Assembly (NCBI RefSeq): GCF_014652855.1
Contig: NZ_BMZP01000011.1
Coordinates: 79,692-143,691, forward strand
DNA: 64,000 nt
DNA from: Novosphingobium pokkalii
GTDB taxonomy: Bacteria > Pseudomonadota > Alphaproteobacteria > Sphingomonadales > Sphingomonadaceae
Direction of reading: 5' to 3'
In this document: piece by piece, positions 55,274 to 63,926 of the stretch
How positions within the stretch are numbered: the stretch's first letter is position 1
How the letters are laid out: the number at the start of each line of letters is the position of its first letter
The notes under the pieces: generated by a model
What the model saw: the letters and a program-made list of their open reading frames with translations, nothing else
What the model was told of the DNA's origin: nothing
Databases searched by the model: none
Program-made: the position numbers and the translations under genes

Positions 55274-57079
55274 TCAGATCGGCGCGCAGGCTTCCTCCAG
55301 CCAGGCGCGGTCGGCGCCGTCGAGCAGCGGCGCCAGCAACGCCAGGGTGCGGGCATGATAGGCGTTCCACCACGCGCGTTCGGCCGGGGTGAGGAGCGCG
55401 AGATCGACCAGCGCGCGGTCGATCGGCACGAACGTGAGCGTCTCGAAGCCGCAGAATGCCCCTTCGGCCCCGGCAATCTCGCGCTCTTCCACCAAGACCA
55501 GATTCTCGATGCGGATGCCGTATTCGCCCGCCTTGTAATAGCCCGGTTCGTTGGACAGGATCATGCCCGGCAGCAGCCCCTGCCCCGTGCCCGCCTGCGC
55601 GCCGGAAGCCTTGGCAATGCGCTGCGGCCCTTCGTGGACGGCGAGGAAGCTGCCCACCCCGTGGCCGGTGCCATGCGCGTAATCGAGCCCGGCCGCCCAC
55701 AGGAACTGGCGGGCAAAGCTGTCGAGCGCGCCACCGGGCGTACCCAGCGGGAACACCGCCTGGTCGAGCGCGATATGGCCCTTGAGCACGCGGGTGAAGC
55801 GGTCCTTCACTTCGGCCGGCGCCTCGCCCGGCCCGATCCACACGGTGCGGGTGATATCGGTGGTGCCATCGCGATACTGGCCGCCCGAATCGACCAGGTA
55901 GACGCTGCCCGGCTCGATCGCCCGGTTGGACTGCTCGTCCACGCGGTAGTGCGGGATCGCCGCGTTCGGCCCGGCGCCGGAAATCGTGTCGAACGACAAG
56001 TCCTTGAGCAGGCCGGTCTTCTCGCGCTCGGCCAGGAGGCGCGCGGCGGCGGACAGTTCGGTTTCGCCGCCCTGCGGCCCGGCGACCGAAAGCCAGTGCA
56101 GGAAGCGGCTGACCGCCGCGCCATCGCGGGCCTGGGCGGCGCGGTGGCCGGCCTGCTCCACCGGGTTCTTGCACGCCTTGGGCAGCACGGTGGGATCGGT
56201 CAGCGTGAGCACGCGCGCGCCCGCCCCTTCCAGCGCGTGAAACACCGCCGCCACCGCGCGTTCGGGATCGACCGCCACGGTCTTGCCGGCCAACGCCTCC
56301 AGCGCGGGAACGAACGCGGTGCGATCCTGCACCCGCACGGCATTGCCGAGATGCGCGACGAGTTCGCCCGTGACCTTTTCCGGCGCGATGAACAGGTCGA
56401 CCGTGCCATCGGCATGGGCCAGCACAAACGAGAGCGCCACCGGCGTGCGATCGACATCGGCCCCGCGCAGGTTGAGCAGCCAGGCCACGCCATCGAGCGC
56501 GGTCACCACGGCGGCATCGGCGCCATGGTCTGCCAGCCATTGCGCCAGGGCGGCGCGCTTTTCCGCCACGCTCTGCCCGGCGTGTTCCTCGGCATGGGGC
56601 ACGGCCGGCAGCACGGACGGGGCAGGCCGATCCTGCCACACGGCGTCGACCGGATTGCTGTCCACCGCCACCAGCGTGGCCTGCTTTGCCGCCAGCGCCT
56701 TGGCCACGCCATCGGCCCAGGGTTTGGCATGGAGCCAGGCGTCATAGCCGATCCGGGCGCCGGGCGCGGCATTCTGGCCCAGCCAGGCCGCCGGGCTGGT
56801 CTGCGGCACCGACTGGTATTCATAGAGCCGCCCGTCGACCTGCTCGCGCACCTGGATGGTATAGCGCCCGTCGACGAAGATCGCGGCCTTGTCCGCCAGC
56901 ACCACGGCCGTGCCCGCCGAACCGCCAAAGCCGGTCAGCCAGGCCAGGCGCTGGGCATAGGCGCCGACATATTCGCTCATGTGCTCGTCGGAAATCGGGA
57001 TGACAAAGCCATCGAGGCCGCGCCGCTTCAGTTCGGCGCGCAGCGCGTCCAGGCGGGCTTCGTGGGTTTGCATCAACAT
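55274..57079 (-). CDS. Xaa-Pro aminopeptidase (aminopeptidase P, M24B)
   Basis: Metallopeptidase removing an N-terminal residue from peptides whose second residue is Pro. 601 residues, the long three-domain form: two creatinase-like N-terminal domains (GFVIPISDEHMSEY; the DGRYTIQVREQVDG block) and a C-terminal pita-bread catalytic domain with LVDSGGQYRDGTTDITRT, HGTGHGVGSFLAVHEGPQ and NEPGYYKAGEYGIRIEN holding the metal ligands. The ATG at 57079 is taken from family start MLMQTHEARLDALRAELK; the 35-codon upstream frame is not conserved. Confidence 0.92.
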   Translation of the reverse strand: MLMQTHEARLDALRAELKRRGLDGFVIPISDEHMSEYVGAYAQRLAWLTGFGGSAGTAVVLADKAAIFVDGRYTIQVREQVDGRLYEYQSVPQTSPAAWLGQNAAPGARIGYDAWLHAKPWADGVAKALAAKQATLVAVDSNPVDAVWQDRPAPSVLPAVPHAEEHAGQSVAEKRAALAQWLADHGADAAVVTALDGVAWLLNLRGADVDRTPVALSFVLAHADGTVDLFIAPEKVTGELVAHLGNAVRVQDRTAFVPALEALAGKTVAVDPERAVAAVFHALEGAGARVLTLTDPTVLPKACKNPVEQAGHRAAQARDGAAVSRFLHWLSVAGPQGGETELSAAARLLAEREKTGLLKDLSFDTISGAGPNAAIPHYRVDEQSNRAIEPGSVYLVDSGGQYRDGTTDITRTVWIGPGEAPAEVKDRFTRVLKGHIALDQAVFPLGTPGGALDSFARQFLWAAGLDYAHGTGHGVGSFLAVHEGPQRIAKASGAQAGTGQGLLPGMILSNEPGYYKAGEYGIRIENLVLVEEREIAGAEGAFCGFETLTFVPIDRALVDLALLTPAERAWWNAYHARTLALLAPLLDGADRAWLEEACAPI

Positions 57080-57186
57080 GGCAACACGTCCTTGGGCATG
57101 AATGGCGAGTAACTGGTTCACGTTGTAACCAACCGGGACGGCGGGCGCCAGAGGCGCGCCTTGCAGGCCGGGCACAGGCACCATAG

Positions 57187-59265
57187 ATGGCGGGGATGAC
57201 CATTGCCGCCAAGCCCCCCGTCGCCGCGAAAAAGCCGCAGAGCTTCACCCACCATGGGCTCACCCTGACCGACGATTACGCCTGGCTGCGCGATCCCGGC
57301 TATCCCGAAGTGAAAGACCCGGAAATCCTGGCCCATCTGGAAGCGGAAAACGCCTGGTTCCAGGCGCACATGGCGCCGCGCCAGCCGCTGATCGACAGGC
57401 TGTTTGCCGAAATGCGCGGGCGCATCAAGGAAGCGGACAAGTCCGTGCCGCAGAAGGACGGCGACTGGATCTACTGGATCGAATACGAGGAAGGCGCCGA
57501 ATACAAGAAGTGGTGGCGCCGCCCCGTCAATGCCGTCGACGATGGCAGCGCCGATGAACTGATTCTCGATGAAGTGGCGCTGGCCCAGGGCCACGACTAT
57601 TTCCGCCTCGGCGCGATCTCGGTCTCCCACGACGGGCGCCTGCTCGCCTGGTCGGTGGATGACAACGGCTCGGAACGCTTTACCGCGCGGATCAAGGTGA
57701 TCGCCACGGGCGAGATCCTGCCCGACGAAATCCCCGGCACCAATTCCGGCCTGATCTGGGTGAAAGGCGACACCGGCCTGGTCTACAGCCTGGCCAACGA
57801 GAACTGGCGCACCGACAACGTCCGGCTGCACTGGCTTGGCCAGCCGCTCGAATCCGACGTGGAGCTTTACCACGAGGACGACGAAGGCTTCCGCGCCGGC
57901 GCGGCGCTTTCGGCCAACGAGGAATGGCTGATCCTTTCGACCGGCGACCACGAAACCAGCGAAGTGCGCCTGATTCCCGCCAACGATCCGCTCGCCGCGC
58001 CGATCCTGGTGCGTCCGCGCGAAAAGGGCGTGGAATACGATGTGGACCTGCGTGACGACACGCTGTTCATCCACACCAATGACACCCACGAGAATTTCCG
58101 CCTGGCCACCGCGCCGCTCGCCGATCCGGCAGCCTGGACCACGCTGATTGCGGGCAGCGACGATTTCTATCTGACCGGGTTCGAGCTGTTCCGCGATTTC
58201 TACGTGGTCGAAGGCCGCGTGCGCGGGCTCGACCGCATCGAGGTGCGCTATTACGACGATCCCGCGCGGATCGAGCCGATCGCCTTTCCCGAGGCGAGCT
58301 ATGAAGCGAGCCTGGGCGAAAACCCGGAATGGGCGACGCAGACCCTGCGGGTCGGCTACGAATCGATGGTCAGCCCTGCCTCGGTCTATGACTACGATGT
58401 GCCCACCCGCGCCCTCACCCGGCTGAAAGTGCAGGAAATCCCCTCGGGCTACGACGCCAGCCTCTATGACACCGCACGGCTGGAGATTCCGGCGCGCGAT
58501 GGCACGCTGGTGCCGGTCTCGGTGGTGTGGCGCAAGGACCGCGCCGCTGGCGGTCCGCTCCATCTCTATGGCTATGGCGCCTATGGCATTGCCATCGGTC
58601 CGGGCTTTTCCACCACGCGCCTGTCGCTGCTCGACCGTGGCATGGCCTATGCCATTGCCCACATTCGCGGTGGCGACGATCTCGGGCGCGGGTGGTACAA
58701 GGCCGGCAAGCTGGACGCGCGCACCAACACGTTCAACGATTTCATCGACGTGGCACGCGGGCTGATCGACCATGGCTTCACCACGGCGGGCCGGATTTCG
58801 GCTTCGGGCGGATCGGCCGGGGGCGAACTGATGGGCGCGGTGATCAACCAGGCGCCCGAGCTGTTTGGCGCGGTGGTGGCCGACGTGCCGTTTGTCGACG
58901 TGCTGGCCACGATGCTGGACGAAACCCTGCCGCTCACGCCCGGCGAATGGCCCGAATGGGGCAACCCGATCGAGGACGCCGCCGCGTTCCACCTGATCCG
59001 GTCCTATTCCCCCTATGACCAGGTCAAGGCCCAGGCCTATCCGCCGCTGATGGTCACCGCCGGCCTCAACGACCCGCGCGTGACCTATTGGGAGCCGGCC
59101 AAGTGGGTGGCGCGCCTGCGCGCGTTGAAGACCGATGCCAATGCGCTGATCTTCAAGACCAACATGGGCGCGGGCCACGGCGGCAAGTCCGGACGCTTCG
59201 AAAGCCTCAAGGAAGCCGCAGAGGAGTTCGCGTTCCTGCTGACCGAGTTGGGCATCGAGGACTGA
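57187..59265 (+). CDS. ptrB: Oligopeptidase B / prolyl-oligopeptidase family (S9)
   Basis: Serine peptidase cutting small peptides. 692 residues: an N-terminal beta-propeller (~50-390, e.g. DDYAWLRDPGYPEVKDPE, then DNGSERFTARIKVI) and a C-terminal alpha/beta hydrolase domain. SASGGSAGGELMG holds the nucleophilic Ser, LMVTAGLNDPRVTYWEPAKW the Asp, and GAGHGGKSGRFES the His. Matches the oligopeptidase B branch (cuts after basic residues). ATG at 57187 or 57196; neither has a clear ribosome site. Confidence 0.88.
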   Translation: MAGMTIAAKPPVAAKKPQSFTHHGLTLTDDYAWLRDPGYPEVKDPEILAHLEAENAWFQAHMAPRQPLIDRLFAEMRGRIKEADKSVPQKDGDWIYWIEYEEGAEYKKWWRRPVNAVDDGSADELILDEVALAQGHDYFRLGAISVSHDGRLLAWSVDDNGSERFTARIKVIATGEILPDEIPGTNSGLIWVKGDTGLVYSLANENWRTDNVRLHWLGQPLESDVELYHEDDEGFRAGAALSANEEWLILSTGDHETSEVRLIPANDPLAAPILVRPREKGVEYDVDLRDDTLFIHTNDTHENFRLATAPLADPAAWTTLIAGSDDFYLTGFELFRDFYVVEGRVRGLDRIEVRYYDDPARIEPIAFPEASYEASLGENPEWATQTLRVGYESMVSPASVYDYDVPTRALTRLKVQEIPSGYDASLYDTARLEIPARDGTLVPVSVVWRKDRAAGGPLHLYGYGAYGIAIGPGFSTTRLSLLDRGMAYAIAHIRGGDDLGRGWYKAGKLDARTNTFNDFIDVARGLIDHGFTTAGRISASGGSAGGELMGAVINQAPELFGAVVADVPFVDVLATMLDETLPLTPGEWPEWGNPIEDAAAFHLIRSYSPYDQVKAQAYPPLMVTAGLNDPRVTYWEPAKWVARLRALKTDANALIFKTNMGAGHGGKSGRFESLKEAAEEFAFLLTELGIED

Positions 59266-59332
59266 AGCCAGGGCCGTGGATGGGCTCGGCCCATCCACGC
59301 GCGCCTGTCCTGAACCGGTCGCCCCCCGGCTG

Positions 59333-60277
59333 TCACCCCGGGCTTTTCACGCCAAACCGCCCCGCCTTGCGATAGCGCAGCATCCAGCGATCGAGGAACA
59401 GCGCCAGCGGCCGGGCGCGCAGGCCAAGGTCGGCCAGGCCCGGCAGAGCGCCGCTGGCCACGCTGCCGGCCTTGAGCAGCGCCAATTGATCGCGCGAAAG
59501 CGGGGTGCCCGGCAGGCTGGCAAACAGGCCGGCCATGGCATCGCCCACCGGCACCAGCACCGGCTTGCGGCCCTGCGCCTTGGCGATGCGCTGGTTGATG
59601 TCCATCATCGTCAGCACTTCCGGCCCGGCCAGTTCGAAAGTCTTGCCCGCCTGCGCGCCGAAATCGCCCAGGATCGTGGCGATCGCGCAGGCCGCATCAT
59701 CCACGAACACCGGCTGGAGCCGCGCGTCGGGGCCGAACACCGGCACCACCGGGAACTGGCTGATCACCTTGCCGAACAGGTTGAGGAACGTGTCGTCCGG
59801 CCCGAACAGGATCGAGGGGCGCACCACCACCGCGCCGGGGAAGGCCTGGGCCACGGCCGCTTCGCCTTCCGCCTTGGTGCGGGCATAGGCAACCGGCGAT
59901 CCGGCATCGGCGCCGATCGCCGAAACGTGGACAAACGCCTGCGCCCCGGCAGCCTTGGCCAGCGCCGCCACGCGGCCCGCGCCCTGGCCCTGCACGGCAT
60001 CGAGATTGCCCTTGAACGCGCCCACCAGATTGACCACGGCATCCGCGCCCAGGAACGCGGCGGCCAGCGAGCGCTCGTTCTGCACGTTCACGCGCAGGAA
60101 CTGCACCTGGCCCAGATTGCCCAGCGCCTTGATCGCATAGCCGCGCTCCACATGCCGGCTGCACACGCGCAGCCGCGCGCCGCGCTCCAGCAGTTCCTGC
60201 GCAAGATGGCTGCCGAAAAAGCCGCTGCCACCCACCAGCACCACCAGCTTGTCTTCCAGATCGCGCACGTTGCCCAT
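59333..60277 (-). CDS. Complex I NDUFA9-like NAD(P)-binding protein (SDR extended)
   Basis: 314 residues. Rossmann start LVVLVGGSGFFGSHLAQELLERG (~10-32), HVSAIGADAGSPVAYARTKAEGE with Tyr-x3-Lys, RPSILFGPDDTFLN, and a C-terminal helical tail (LAGPEVLTMMDINQRIAKAQG). This is the NDUFA9-type atypical SDR, often found near respiratory or lipid genes in alphaproteobacteria; enzymatic activity is unproven. The frame opens 40 codons upstream, but this ATG with AAGG is typical. Divergent from the tRNA-Leu gene by about 280 bp. Confidence 0.82.
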   Translation of the reverse strand: MGNVRDLEDKLVVLVGGSGFFGSHLAQELLERGARLRVCSRHVERGYAIKALGNLGQVQFLRVNVQNERSLAAAFLGADAVVNLVGAFKGNLDAVQGQGAGRVAALAKAAGAQAFVHVSAIGADAGSPVAYARTKAEGEAAVAQAFPGAVVVRPSILFGPDDTFLNLFGKVISQFPVVPVFGPDARLQPVFVDDAACAIATILGDFGAQAGKTFELAGPEVLTMMDINQRIAKAQGRKPVLVPVGDAMAGLFASLPGTPLSRDQLALLKAGSVASGALPGLADLGLRARPLALFLDRWMLRYRKAGRFGVKSPG

Positions 60278-60482
60278 AGCCTTGCCTGTTCCACTTGGTC
60301 GGTTTGCGGGAAGGAGCAGCACGCCGCCCCTTTCGGGTCCGCGCCGCTCCGCACCATGTCTCCTGGCGCCTTGGCACAGCCAGGGCCCGGGGTTCAATGC
60401 TCCGTATCAACCACGGTGCCCGCCAAACCGGAAAAACCCCGCCTGTGGAAAAAAAGATGGCGCGGAAATGACAAAACCCGTG

Positions 60483-60511
60483 TTGACACCCCCCGGCCTC
60501 ACCCGTATTGG
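60483..60511 (+). promoter_or_regulatory. Predicted promoter of tRNA-Leu
   Basis: TTGACA (60483-60488), 17-bp spacer, TATTGG (60506-60511), about 48 bp ahead of the tRNA. The -35 is perfect, the -10 is weak. Confidence 0.45.
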
Positions 60512-60558
60512 CCCCTCCACCGACGGGGAACGCGGCAACGCCCCCCCGAAGAGAAAGT

Positions 60559-60645
60559 GCCCAGGTGGCGGAATTGGTAGACGCACCGTCTTCAGGTGGC
60601 GGCGCTCGAAAGGGCGTGGAGGTTCGAGTCCTCTCCTGGGCACCA
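60559..60645 (+). tRNA. tRNA-Leu(CAG)
   Basis: Class II tRNA with acceptor stem GCCCAGG/CCTGGGC (60559-60565, 60635-60641), D-loop GGAATTGGTAGACG, anticodon stem CCGTC/GGCGG around TTCAGGT with anticodon CAG at 60593-60595, a long variable arm, T-loop GGTTCGAGTCC and encoded CCA. Its 3' end is the probable attachment site for the integrase gene that follows. Confidence 0.95.
60621..60645 (+). other. Probable integration site (att) at the tRNA-Leu 3' end
   Basis: P4-type integrases recombine at the 3' ends of tRNA genes. The integrase gene begins 165 bp past the tRNA and runs away from it, as typical. The second copy of this sequence, marking the other island end, is not visible within the remaining 3.4 kb. 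Confidence 0.55.
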
Positions 60646-60655
60646 TCTCTCATTC

Positions 60656-60697
60656 CACGGACGTCCGCAAACGTCCGTGAAGTGGCTGAAATCAGCC
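60656..60697. repeat. Two inverted repeats just past tRNA-Leu
   Basis: CACGGACGT - CCGCAA - ACGTCCGTG (60656-60679), a perfect 9-bp stem, and GGCTGA - AA - TCAGCC (60684-60697) followed by AAATTTT. The latter may terminate the tRNA transcript; the former could be an integrase or excisionase site. Both uses are inferred. Confidence 0.5.
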
Positions 60698-60810
60698 AAA
60701 TTTTGTGCTATGATCGTCCAGTCAGATACGGGCGAATTCGGCACCAATCGGGAACAAAATGGGTATCCTGATGGGCATCGGTCTCCGCCCTTCGGCGAGG
60801 CGATACCCAT

Positions 60811-62052
60811 ATGAGCACGCTTTTTGCGATAACGATTGCGAACGCTAAGCCCAAAGAACGGCTATACAAGATGTTTGATGGCGGCGGGCTGCATCTTTTC
60901 GTCAAGCCCAACGGCTCCAAACTGTGGCGCCTGACCTACAGCTGGCTAGGCAGGCAGAAAACGCTTTCGCTTGGGCAATGGCCCGGTCTCGGCCTTGCCG
61001 ATGCGCGCACCAAGCGGGAGGAAGCGAGGCGCCTGCTTGCAACCGGGGTCGATCCTTCCCACCAGCAAAAGATCGACGCCGCCAAGGCCAAGATGGAGGA
61101 GAACAACACTTTCAAGGCAGTCGCGCTGGAATGGATCGCCAAACAGGAGCGTGAGCAGATGGCCGAGGTTACTCTCAGCAAAGTTCGCTGGCTCCTCGAC
61201 AAAGCCTATCCCAAGATCGGTGCGCGACCGATCGCCCAGATAACGGCGCACGAAGTTCTCATTGCTTTGCGCTCAGTTGAGGCGACCGGCCGCTACGAAA
61301 GCGCGCGCCGCATGCGAAGCGTCCTAGGCCGCATCTTTCGCTATGCAGTCGCCACCGCGCGAGCGGATCGCGATCCAACCAGCGACCTTCGCGGCGCTCT
61401 GACCGCACCGAAATCCAAGCATCTTGCCGCCATCACCACTCCGAATCGCGCTGGAGAGCTGATGCGGGCAATTGAGGGGTATTCCGGCCATGTCATCACC
61501 CTCTACGCACTGCGGCTGTCGGCTCATCTTTTCGTTCGCCCAGGAGAACTGCGCCAGGCCGAATGGGCCGAGTTCGATTTCGACCGGAGCGTATGGAACA
61601 TTCCGGCTGAAAAGATGAAGATGCGTCGGCCGCACCGTGTCCCTTTGTCAACCCAAGTCGCAGGCTTGTTTGAGAGCTTGTGGGACCTTACAGGTCAGGG
61701 CCGCTATTGCTTTCCATCGCTCCGCACATCTGCGCGGCCCATGTCGGAAAACACAGTCAATGCCGCGTTACGCGCCCTCGGTTTTGGGCAAGAGGAGATG
61801 ACCGCGCATGGCTTTCGAGCGATGGCGGCCACGCTTCTCAACGAGACCGGACGTTTCAATCCAGACGCAATCGAGCGCCAGTTGGCTCATATGGAAAACA
61901 ATGGAGTCCGTCGTGCCTATACGCGCGGCGAATACTGGAATGAGCGAGTTGTGTTGATGCAGTTCTGGTCAGACGAGTTGGACCGCTTGCGCAATGGCGC
62001 GAAGGTCCTCAAGCCCAACTTCGCTGACCAGAAGACTTTCGCTTCTGGATAG
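60811..62052 (+). CDS. P4-type tyrosine integrase of a genomic island
   Basis: 413 residues. An N-terminal arm-binding DUF4102 domain (KPKERLYKMFDGGGLHLFV, WPGLGLADARTKREEARRLL), a core-binding domain (~100-185), and a C-terminal catalytic domain with Arg in RPGELRQAEW, HGFRAMAATLLNE (His-x-x-Arg), QLAHMENNGVRRAYTRGEYW carrying His and the nucleophilic Tyr. All catalytic residues look intact. Base composition is lower in GC than the chromosome before 60 kb. An inverted repeat (ATGGGTATC at 60759-60767 / GATACCCAT at 60802-60810) abuts the ATG. Confidence 0.93.
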   Translation: MSTLFAITIANAKPKERLYKMFDGGGLHLFVKPNGSKLWRLTYSWLGRQKTLSLGQWPGLGLADARTKREEARRLLATGVDPSHQQKIDAAKAKMEENNTFKAVALEWIAKQEREQMAEVTLSKVRWLLDKAYPKIGARPIAQITAHEVLIALRSVEATGRYESARRMRSVLGRIFRYAVATARADRDPTSDLRGALTAPKSKHLAAITTPNRAGELMRAIEGYSGHVITLYALRLSAHLFVRPGELRQAEWAEFDFDRSVWNIPAEKMKMRRPHRVPLSTQVAGLFESLWDLTGQGRYCFPSLRTSARPMSENTVNAALRALGFGQEEMTAHGFRAMAATLLNETGRFNPDAIERQLAHMENNGVRRAYTRGEYWNERVVLMQFWSDELDRLRNGAKVLKPNFADQKTFASG

Positions 62053-62100
62053 GCTTTCCCGCAGCTACCCGGTCGAATTCGTGTAATAACGCGGGAAGCG

Positions 62101-62325
62101 ATGAATGATGAATGGGCCATCGAGGATCATGAAATCTTCGGGCGAGTGCGAATCGACCAATACGCTAAGTTTGAAACTGTGCCGCCCGGCTATTCATCGG
62201 CAAGCATGGGCGCGCTGTGCCCGGCGCTGCTGGATCATTTCTTCGGCGACATCGACAAATCCTACGAGGCCATCGACGACCGCCATCGCGGATGCCACGT
62301 GAGTCTTGCCAATTACGTGAAATAA
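62101..62325 (+). CDS. Hypothetical protein in the island
   Basis: 74 residues, no recognised domain; acidic N-terminus (MNDEWAIEDHEIFGRVRID) and ALCPALLDHFFGDIDKSYEA. GGGAAG lies 6 bp ahead of the start. It is the only plausible gene directly after the integrase gene. Low confidence: length and isolation leave chance possible. Confidence 0.35.
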   Translation: MNDEWAIEDHEIFGRVRIDQYAKFETVPPGYSSASMGALCPALLDHFFGDIDKSYEAIDDRHRGCHVSLANYVK

Positions 62326-62549
62326 ATTATCGGCGAAGCCGCCACCATTTCTAATTCGCTACGCCAAGATATCGACCGGCACAGCATGTTACGTAATATA
62401 AAAATTTCCACCCACTTCTTCAACACTGAAATAAATCCGAAAAAGTCGATGCCTCATGATTTACTGATTTTGGTCGGGATAATCAAATCTATTTCTTAAC
62501 CTCACAGGAGATTGTCTTCAAGGCGCACCATTGGCCACGCACATCGAGC
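62326..62549. other. AT-rich spacer, no gene seen
   Basis: About 220 bp with clear loss of GC (e.g. ATAAAAATTTCCACCC at 62398-62413, AATAATCAAATCTATTTC region near 62477-62494). No convincing ORF. It is unlike the rest of the window and typical of acquired DNA. Confidence 0.5.
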
Positions 62550-62730
62550 GTGAGCGCGCAACTCGAAGTCCAGAGCATCGCCCCCAGTCGTGCACTGCTC
62601 CCCATCACCGAAACGGCTACCGCTCGCATTTCCACCCCATCAGCACCATCGAAGCCAACGGTGGCGATGTCGTCGCAAATGTCGTCGCATGGCTCGAGGA
62701 GGCGGCAAACGCGCGGGATGGCAGGCGTGC
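62550..62730 (+). pseudogene. Frameshifted fragment of a small mobile-element protein gene
   Basis: Frame one from GTG at 62550 reads SAQLEVQSIAPSRALLPITE, then must switch frame by one base to continue GYRSHFHPISTIEANGG and DVVANVVAWLEEAANARDG. The joined reading resembles a small protein I recall from sphingomonad plasmids and integrative elements. A single missing G near 62618 would explain the break. Its C-terminus is cut off by the transposase-bearing insertion. Confidence 0.45.
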
Positions 62731-62753
62731 ATGTTGGTGTCTGACTCGAAAGA

Positions 62754-63527
62754 TCACCAGATATAGCAATATATTGCGGTTCTGCGCGTCAGCATGCGGA
62801 TGGAGGCGATTGTGGCCCAGGCGGTGGGCGAGGCGATGGTTGTTTCCCAATCCTTGGCCAGACGGCGGCATCGGCCGAGCCATGCGAAGGTTCCTTCGAC
62901 AACCCACCGACGCGGGAGGACCTGGAAGCCCTTGGCCTTGTCCGACCGCTTGATGATCTCGATCATCCAATGTCCTGCACCGGCGATGGCGTTGCGGAGT
63001 TTTCCGCCCGCATAGCCACCATCGGCGAAGACATGACGCAGCCAGGGAAACCGCCGCCGCGCGGCTTTCAGGAGGTCAACCGCGCCATTGCGGTCCTGAA
63101 TATCAGCTGTGTGGACCTGGATGGAGATGAGGAAGCTGCAGGTGTCGGTCAGGATATGCCGCTTGCGCCCCTTGATTTTCTTGCCCGCGTCATAGCCGCA
63201 AGGGCCACCACTTTCGGTGGTTTACACGGACTGACTGTCGATCACACCGGCACTGGGGCTTGCCTCGCGGCCTTCGATCTCGCGTAGGTTCATGACCAGC
63301 ACCGCATTCATCGCCTCAAGCAGACCGGCATCGCGCCAAGCGTAAAAATAGCGCTGGACCGTCGAGACTGGCGGAAAGCATTTGGGCAAAAGCCGCCAGG
63401 CGCAACCACTCGCCGCGATGTAGAGCAACGCATCCAGGACTTCGCGCATGTCCGTTGTCCGGCGCCGACGTCCCCGCTTGGCCGCAGGGATGAACGGTGC
63501 TGCCAACGCCCACTCCCGGTCGGTCAT
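62754..63527 (-). pseudogene. IS5-family (IS427-like) transposase with one in-frame stop
   Basis: Reading from MTDREWALAAPFIPAAKRG. First part: LDALLYIAASGCAWRLLPK and GVIDSQSV with the first catalytic Asp, then TAA at 63224-63222. The same frame continues TTESGGPCGYDAGKK to FADGGYAGGKLRNAI (second Asp) and VVEGTFAWLGRCRRLAKDWE with the catalytic Glu. Related elements read SVKTTE at the stop, so one AAA-to-TAA change breaks it. Terminal inverted repeats were not found by eye. Confidence 0.8.
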
Positions 63528-63686
63528 ATCACTGGAATAACGCAATCCATTTCGGATATGCTCCTGCCGAGCAATACCAGTCCATGCCTTAGTTCACTCC
63601 ATCCCTCGCAGGATGACTTGAATCGCAACATGCTGGTATTGCTCAATAACTTTCGGCGCGGCCTCTTAGAAAGCAGACAAGGCGAG

Positions 63687-63926
63687 CTATTTCGACGGCG
63701 GCGCGCCGGCCTTTCCTGCACCAAGCGCCGCTGCCCGCACCATATGCGCCCAACTCCCGATGTACGCAGCACGAGCCTTGTACTCGTCGCCCGCCTCTTG
63801 GGTCATGCAGGCAACGCCTCCGAGCGTCTCGGCCAGTTCGTGCGTGGTGCAGACGCCCTTGCGTTCGAGCAAACCGCCCAGCGCCGCTAGCACCGTGCCA
63901 ACCGCGAACAATGCATCTTCGTCCAT
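63687..63926 (-). CDS. Hypothetical protein in the island
   Basis: 79 residues: MDEDALFAVGTVLAALGGLL, ACMTQEAGDEYKARAAYIGS, AALGAGKAGAPPSK. No family recognised; mostly helical. AGGAG lies at the right distance ahead of the ATG, which is the best sign that it is real. An inverted repeat, GTATC - TTGCTGTA - GATAC (63961-63978), lies about 35-50 bp upstream and could be an operator. Confidence 0.55.
   Translation of the reverse strand: MDEDALFAVGTVLAALGGLLERKGVCTTHELAETLGGVACMTQEAGDEYKARAAYIGSWAHMVRAAALGAGKAGAPPSK

Noticed and set aside
57118..59298. 726-codon open frame antisense to the oligopeptidase gene
   Set aside because: Same shadow effect; the plus-strand protein keeps its catalytic triad and family length.
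62700..63600. Terminal inverted repeats of the IS5-type element
   Set aside because: Sequence on both sides of the transposase was compared by eye; only weak partial similarity was seen, not enough to define ends.
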